Shown here piece after piece: positions 59,601 to 64,000 of a stretch of 64,000 nt of DNA (positions are counted from its first letter, which is position 1; every line of letters starts with the position of its first letter). A model generated the notes under the pieces. That model was not told the DNA's origin, ran no database searches, and saw only the letters and a program-made list of their open reading frames with translations. Position numbers and translations under genes: made by a program. Source of the stretch: Triplophysa rosa (Eukaryota > Chordata > Actinopteri > Cypriniformes > Nemacheilidae). Where the stretch lies: positions 10,030,407 through 10,094,406 of the forward strand of contig NC_079893.1 in NCBI RefSeq assembly GCF_024868665.1, given 5' to 3'.

Positions 59601-62600
59601 CGTGGATTTTAGGCGAGCATACACGTTGTGTATGCGCTGTTTGCTGTGACGGATTTTTTAGTCTCCGGTAGGGATGGGGAGTCGACTCCAAAAGAGTCGA
59701 TTCCTCGACTCGTAATGTCCCTAAAATCGGAATCGACTCCAAGACAGGAATCGACTCTCGTCGACTCCTTTTCGATTCCGTAATCTTTAAAGTTGTCATT
59801 GACTCAAATTGGTTAAATTGTCTTTGTGATTGGCGCTTCTTAAAAAACAATCGTGTTTAAGGTAAACATCATACCTCCACTCTCTCTCTCTCTCTCTCTG
59901 ATTATATACATTTACATCCGATCCAAAACACTGCGGTAATCAGAGCATGAGCGACGCCTACTCATACTCTCAAAAAAATCTCACGCAATATTTCCCGTTC
60001 ATTCTTCACTGTCAATCCGATCACATTAAATTCTTTTTAAAAATTCTCCTATATTTCGTCTGTCCCTCTTCAAGCTTTTATTTCTCGAAACAACTGTTAA
60101 TCAACTTTGTAAGTTGCTTTGAATGAAAGCGTCACAGTATGCTTAAATGTGAGTCGGTGCGCATAACTGGACACAAATTAAAATCAAGTTTGTGGAAACA
60201 AATTATAATGCATTTCATCCAGCTTAAAAACGTAAAAAATCAGCAACAGCCAGGAAGTCACAAATCATATATTAAGTTCTTGTTGCTGGGTTATTATTAT
60301 AGCATATTTGCTGGTTTTAAAATGACATGTTGATATTTTTAAATACTTTTTAGAACACACGGTAGGCTCAACGTCTTTTCTCCTTTTTAAAAAATGTGTT
60401 GAACTTAGCCTAAGGTGAATATATAAATTCTTAATAGAAAATAAATAAAAAATGTTTTAGGCTTGTTTAGCGCACATTTACGGAGCCTCAATTCAAAACA
60501 ATGAAACGCGGTGTCTTTAAGTACAAAACATTTTCATTTGTGTAACTGTAACTCTCCAAAATCGATGCAAAATAAAAATTATACAAATAATAAAGGAAAC
60601 GAAATCTCTTGGATTTACCATAAGCCTATAGCTACGGTTAGACCTGGACCGTCATGTCCTTGCGCTGCGTGCACTTGGAAAACCCACATCAGTTTAGGAC
60701 CAGAAAGGAGTAACTGCTCTGACAGCACAAAAACTCTCTGTGATGGTGTTCGTTGCACAAATGCTTGTGTATTTGCTAATGACTTTGGAATTTGGTTGCC
60801 AGCCCAAAGTTCCCAAACTTGTGAAGTTACATTCATTTATTTTATATTCATATTCCTGAGCCCGTTTTGAATGGCAGTAAATGGAGTCGAAGTGTCGATT
60901 CCATCGACTCCAAAAGTGGGAGTCGAGAATCGGAGTCAACTCCAAAAAACCCGGAACCGAACACCCCTAGTCTACGGACGAAAGATTTGAGACGTTTAAA
61001 ACTAAACTAACCGCAGAGGAGTTCAGGAAACATAATTTAGCTAAACCATTGCCATGGCAGTACTACGCATGTGTTGTGTTGACTCGAGGGACGGAAGGGG
61101 GGTGGGGTGCGCTGCGCTGTAACCCATTATCATTTAAGGAGAGACATGCACCAAAACGGGTTGCTGTGAGCATAGCTGTTTTTGAGGAGGCAAAAAGGGT
61201 TTTGTTTACACAGCCATTGAGTGTTTTTAAGCAAAATATGTTCCAGACATTTCATGAAGACCCTAATAAATCATACCAACTTGTGAAAGTGCTCATTTAA
61301 TGAGTCCTTTAAGGTAAAAGAAACAGAGCCAACAATGAACACAAATGTATGATAAGAATTAATAACACATCTTGCCAATCCTGTTTTACCTCCTCCATGT
61401 TTTTGATCAGATCTTTTCTCTTCTTGGTTTCGTCTTTCAGATTTTGTTTCTTCAGATCAAGAGTGCTCTGGGCCTTTGTGTCTACTCTCTGGGCTTCAGA
61501 CACCGTCTCTTCCAGAGTCTTCAAAACTCCTCCGACCTCCTACAGAGACAGACACAGTTATGAAACGTGCTAATGGAAAAGATCTGGAGGAGACATAGAT
61601 ATTCAATCAATCAACCGCACACTTCTCTAACAGATATCAATTTGCATCATAAAATATTCACAAATGATTTCCCGTACAATGAATTTAATATTTTTGCCAG
61701 TCCATTACCCACCATAACATCCACTATTCAGACCTTTAGTCTCCACAACTGCTCCATCACCAAACCAGTTAAGGCGACTGTTGCTGTTTTGAATGCAACC
61801 AAACTTATGCCTAAATCTGAGGTGACCAATGAGTGACCCCCATCATCAGATTCAGCCCCTGGGTCTAATCGGGACCAGAAAGCATCTTAATAGCATTTCT
61901 CTTTTTGTTAATGTAGATTAACACAGTTTGTTCTCTCCACAGTTAAACCATTTTTCTTTATACTGCAAGTGACACATTGTAAATACACCTTGTCAAAAGT
62001 ATATGTGCAAGTATGTATGGTATACATTATATATAATACATATTCTTACCCTCACACAAAACCTTACTGCATTCTTTAACAAAAATACAATTTAGTATAT
62101 ATATTTTTTGAAGTGTTTTAATTTATGAGGACACAGGAAGTGTCCCTGTAAACCATTTTTACATTGTTATACATGTCTTAGTTTATACACATTTGTGTCC
62201 TTGTAAACCACATATTCAAACCCACACACACACAACAAAAAACACCCATTTATTAACTATTAAACTCATGTTTCATGATTCACATGACAACGGCTGTTCA
62301 CATGGACAGTGGACAACTCAATATAATCAGATGTTTTGTTCCAAAGACCGTTTACATTTTGCTTGTAGCACATATCAGACACTCGTCCGAAAAGCTGACA
62401 CTCTTAGACTGACCCACATGCACATGCACATGCGTCATAAGGCAATGAAAATTGCAATTTTTTAACAGTTCATCTAATAATATAGGATAAAGTGAAGTGT
62501 TTTGATGGCTAAAGTATTTATAAGTTGTAAAGGGAAAATTAGTAAAGCTCAAAATTGTGATTTTAAATGTGATTACTTGACTAAAACTGACACCGTAAAA

Positions 62601-64000
62601 AAGTAAAAATAAACGTAGGACAGTGGAAAAACTGTTACATTTAAAGAGCTCATTCTGACTAACCTTACACACTATATCTATATCAGATTTGATTATTTTT
62701 AAGTTTGTTCACTTGTGCACGGTTAACCGCTGAATCCTGCTGAAACCGAGCAGGCTGCGATAATGCAAGCTATCGATTAGTTTATTGATGCGTAGCTTGT
62801 CCGTGAAGCACGGCTCTGGGATCAGTAGGAATTGCTGCTCGATCTAAAAGCAGTGCGAGTTTGAGTCGCTTATAACGTGCATTTAAAAAAGCAACACCCG
62901 TCAAACATGATCATTATAAATATACTTTATTATCATGAAAATACCTGAGGAGGCTTGAGAATCAGTGATAAAAACATGTCCTTAGGCATTTCCTAGAACT
63001 ACGTGTGTTATGGTCTTCTTCTGCAGTGCGTATTTGGAGTTTCTGCATGAGAGCGCCCTCTGGCTTTCGATGCAGCAGCATTTTACCGTACTTCACTCAC
63101 AAGTTGTGCATAAATCACGTGATATATATTTTCGGTTAATCGGGCAGATGTCTTTATTTTGTGTAACCTGCTTGGCCTAAATCTGTAGACTGGCCAGAGC
63201 TAAGGTCAAAGCTACACTGTTCATCAGTACCTCTACTCAAAATATGAACAAAGACACATATACAGTATGTCCTACTTCATCACTTGTGATCACATCATCA
63301 AATATACATCCTATTATTAGGGCTGTGCAATTAATCGAAAATTAATTGTAATCGTCAATTTTGGCTTCAACAATTACAAAAACAAAATAATCGAGGTAAA
63401 ACGATTATTGTGCCACATTCCATTTTGCAAGGATCCTCTCTTTTCTTGTGGTATAAATCCACAGCGCACCCCTTTCCTTACAGTGGTTCAGCTGTGCTAT
63501 TTCTTTACATTTATTTTTCAGTTGAATTCACAGTTTAAAAGCAAAGTTATTTATTTTCTAAGTTGTTTTAAAAGTTAATGAGTAATCGTGTTAAATAATC
63601 GGGAACTCAATATTGGCCAAAATAATTGTGATTATGTTTTTTGTCATAATCGAGTAGCCCTACCTATTATCATGTGTAAATGATGGGCCTATGTCTCTGT
63701 GTGTACTGTGTAGTGGTTACAAAAGTGCACTAAAAGAAGCCTGTTCTTAGATCATCGTAACCCTGACTCACCTTATCCCTCCTGCGCTCCAGCTCATGTA
63801 TCTCTGCGCTCAGCTCCTTCACTGTGGCCTCATTCTGTCTCATGTTCTCTTGCAGCTGGGTGATGGAGCTCTGCATCTCCTGCAGGTCTTCAGCGGACTT
63901 AAGCTTGGTCTCTTCAGCGCACACAAACAGGTACGCCACATACAGACGACTCAAGTGTTCGATCTCACGCATCAGCTTCTGGTACTCCAAGTAGGACGAA
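50690..64000 (-). CDS. SMC2: Structural maintenance of chromosomes 2 (condensin ATPase), partial: N-terminus outside the window
   Basis: SMC2 pairs with SMC4 as the ATPase core of condensin I and II, which compacts mitotic chromosomes. Eighteen exons on the minus strand: 64000-63772, 61539-61390, 58211-57978, 57259-57100, 56509-56392, 56314-56176, 56070-55951, 55868-55664, 55532-55397, 54399-54275, 54194-54001, 53301-53158, 52913-52719, 52617-52417, 52327-52211, 52111-51951, 51730-51583 and 50872-50690. They join in phase to 985 aa. About 210 aa including Walker A lie beyond the right edge. Seen in order are the first coiled coil ([14 protein letters not shown]), the hinge (56509-55664; [31 protein letters not shown]), the second coiled coil, and the C-terminal head with signature LTELSGGQR, Walker [12 protein letters not shown] and [11 protein letters not shown]. 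The tail ends RQRQIITS. The Arg codon of the signature motif is split by an intron. Confidence 0.96.
50873..51582. other. SMC2 last intron
   Basis: A 710-bp, very AT-rich intron with no recognised repeat family or coding feature. Confidence 0.5.
53302..54000. other. SMC2 intron with eroded repeats
   Basis: The sequence contains TACTGTAGTAAATACTAAAG-type blocks and a segment with GAATCATTCA and CTGATTCGTAAGAACGA, typical of eroded fish repeats. No boundaries could be set. Confidence 0.4.
54468..55368. mobile_element. Inverted-repeat element (TTCACCC family) interrupted by a hAT element
   Basis: The outer element begins TTTAAAGGGATACTTCACCC and ends GGCTGAAGTATCCCTTTAA. It is broken at 54594-55062 by another insertion. 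Without the insert it is about 425 bp. It sits in an SMC2 intron and ends about 30 bp from the exon at 55397. Confidence 0.8.
54594..55062. mobile_element. hAT-like element, 469 bp, nested, with 8-bp target duplication
   Basis: The termini CAGTGTTGGGTGTAACTAGT and the complement of CAGTGTTGGGTAAGTTACTC are inverted. Perfect 8-bp flanking repeats CTTATAAC lie at 54586-54593 and 55063-55070. Subterminal GTAATTAGTTAC-like motifs recur throughout. The insertion is younger than the surrounding element. Confidence 0.9.
56843..57080. mobile_element. Short inverted-repeat element (TTCACCC family), diverged
   Basis: It begins TTTAAAGGGACATTTCTGGC and ends GCGTGAACTATGACCTTAA. It is more diverged than its siblings. 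The right end lies about 20 bp from the SMC2 exon at 57100. Confidence 0.6.
57482..57921. mobile_element. Long foldback copy of the TTCACCC family
   Basis: It begins AAAAGGAACAGTTCACCCG and ends GGGTGAACTGTCCCTTTAA. The interior blocks GAGAAAGATATTTGGAAGAA and CTACTATGGTAGTCAATGG occur in both orientations, so most of its 440 bp can fold into one hairpin. Overlapping open frames on both strands here are this repeat. Confidence 0.75.
58347..58651. mobile_element. Short inverted-repeat element (TTCACCC family)
   Basis: It begins ATTTCACCCAAAAATAAAAA and ends TTTTTGGGTGAACTATCACT. It is nearly adjacent to the next transposon, which starts at 58665. Confidence 0.7.
58665..61312. mobile_element. 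Relic of a THAP-domain DNA transposon (P-like?) with a nested hAT element
   Basis: The ends TTAAAGGACCCATT and the complement of TTAAAGGACTCATT form an imperfect 14-bp inverted repeat. On the plus strand a frame from 58924 starts [20 protein letters not shown], and further on reads [20 protein letters not shown], resembling a THAP zinc finger (C-x2-H part kept, upstream cysteines lost). Stops and frame changes break it. The 61049-61300 frame is the far part of the same unit. THAP domains occur in P-type transposases, so a P-like origin is likely but unproven. No target duplication was found. Confidence 0.5.
59669..60969. mobile_element. hAT-like element, 1301 bp, nested, with 8-bp target duplication
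   Basis: The ends TAGGGATGGGGAGTCGACTC and the complement of TAGGGGTGTTCGGTTCCGGG are inverted at the tip. The flanks GTCTCCGG (59661-59668) and GTCTACGG (60970-60977) are an 8-bp duplication with one mismatch. TCGACTCC-type motifs are repeated many times in both subterminal zones, as expected for transposase binding. The frame at 60511-60870 shows no clear transposase domain. Confidence 0.85.
61540..63771. other. SMC2 2.2-kb intron with a CpG-rich patch and a hAT element
   Basis: The left two thirds are AT-rich without recognised repeats. From about 62720 to 63080 CpG dinucleotides become frequent. A minus-strand candidate exon of 15 codons ends in a donor at 62945 (see findings). A 345-bp hAT-like element lies at 63318-63662. 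Confidence 0.5.
63318..63662. mobile_element. hAT-like element, 345 bp, with perfect 8-bp target duplication
   Basis: The ends are TAGGGCTGTGCAATTAATCG and ATAATCGAGTAGCCCTA. The flanking direct repeats CCTATTAT at 63310-63317 and 63663-63670 are perfect. The element is AT-rich, with recurring ATAATCG motifs and no coding part. Confidence 0.85.

Noticed and set aside
60511..60870. 119-codon plus-strand frame as a possible hAT transposase piece
   Set aside because: No zinc-finger or hAT dimerisation motif could be seen, and the element is only 1.3 kb, so it is treated as non-autonomous.
62720..62880. Possible structured RNA gene with a small CCGTG-AAG-CACGG hairpin
   Set aside because: No match to any RNA family I can recognise and no polymerase III boxes; kept only as part of the CpG-rich patch.
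1..64000. Search for CRISPR arrays, operons, phage or other prokaryotic systems
   Set aside because: None was seen; split exons, GT-AG introns and vertebrate gene families show this is a fish nuclear chromosome.

Overview
The window is nuclear DNA of a teleost fish, most likely a cyprinid. It holds long, AT-rich, many-exon genes with GT-AG introns. The introns are full of short inverted-repeat DNA transposons, including a very abundant family that starts TTAAAGGGACAGTTCACCC and is typical of zebrafish/carp-type genomes. There are also hAT and Tc1 elements, LINE 3' tails and a tRNA-derived SINE. No bacterial, viral or CRISPR content was seen.

Five protein-coding genes were reconstructed exon by exon, with reading phase checked across every junction. 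From left to right they are TMEM192 (-, 2358-10550, complete, 268 aa), POLR1E (+, 10965-15348, complete, 412 aa), FBXO10 (-, 17954-29434, complete, 963 aa), ECPAS/ECM29 (+, 32665-49204, complete, 49 exons, 1831 aa) and SMC2 (-, 50690 to the right edge, 18 exons, C-terminal 985 aa; the N-terminal head, about 210 aa, lies outside). The strands alternate perfectly. TMEM192/POLR1E and FBXO10/ECPAS are divergent pairs, and POLR1E/FBXO10 and ECPAS/SMC2 are convergent pairs.

These are housekeeping functions with no shared pathway: a lysosomal membrane protein, an RNA polymerase I subunit, an SCF ubiquitin-ligase receptor, a proteasome adaptor and a condensin ATPase. Their adjacency reads as conserved linkage. 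I did not find a previously undescribed multi-gene system.

The points most worth a second look are these. A 1148-bp near-perfect tandem duplication with a single N at the junction lies in the FBXO10/ECPAS promoter interval and is probably an assembly artefact. A CpG-dense patch with a phase-compatible 15-codon candidate first exon lies inside an SMC2 intron. A hAT element with an 8-bp target duplication is nested in a degraded THAP-domain transposon. Several other intronic hAT insertions have perfect 8-bp duplications. FBXO10 ends in a CaaX-type tail and has an apparent upstream ORF. TMEM192 and POLR1E share a compact bidirectional promoter with a YY1-type site over the POLR1E start.
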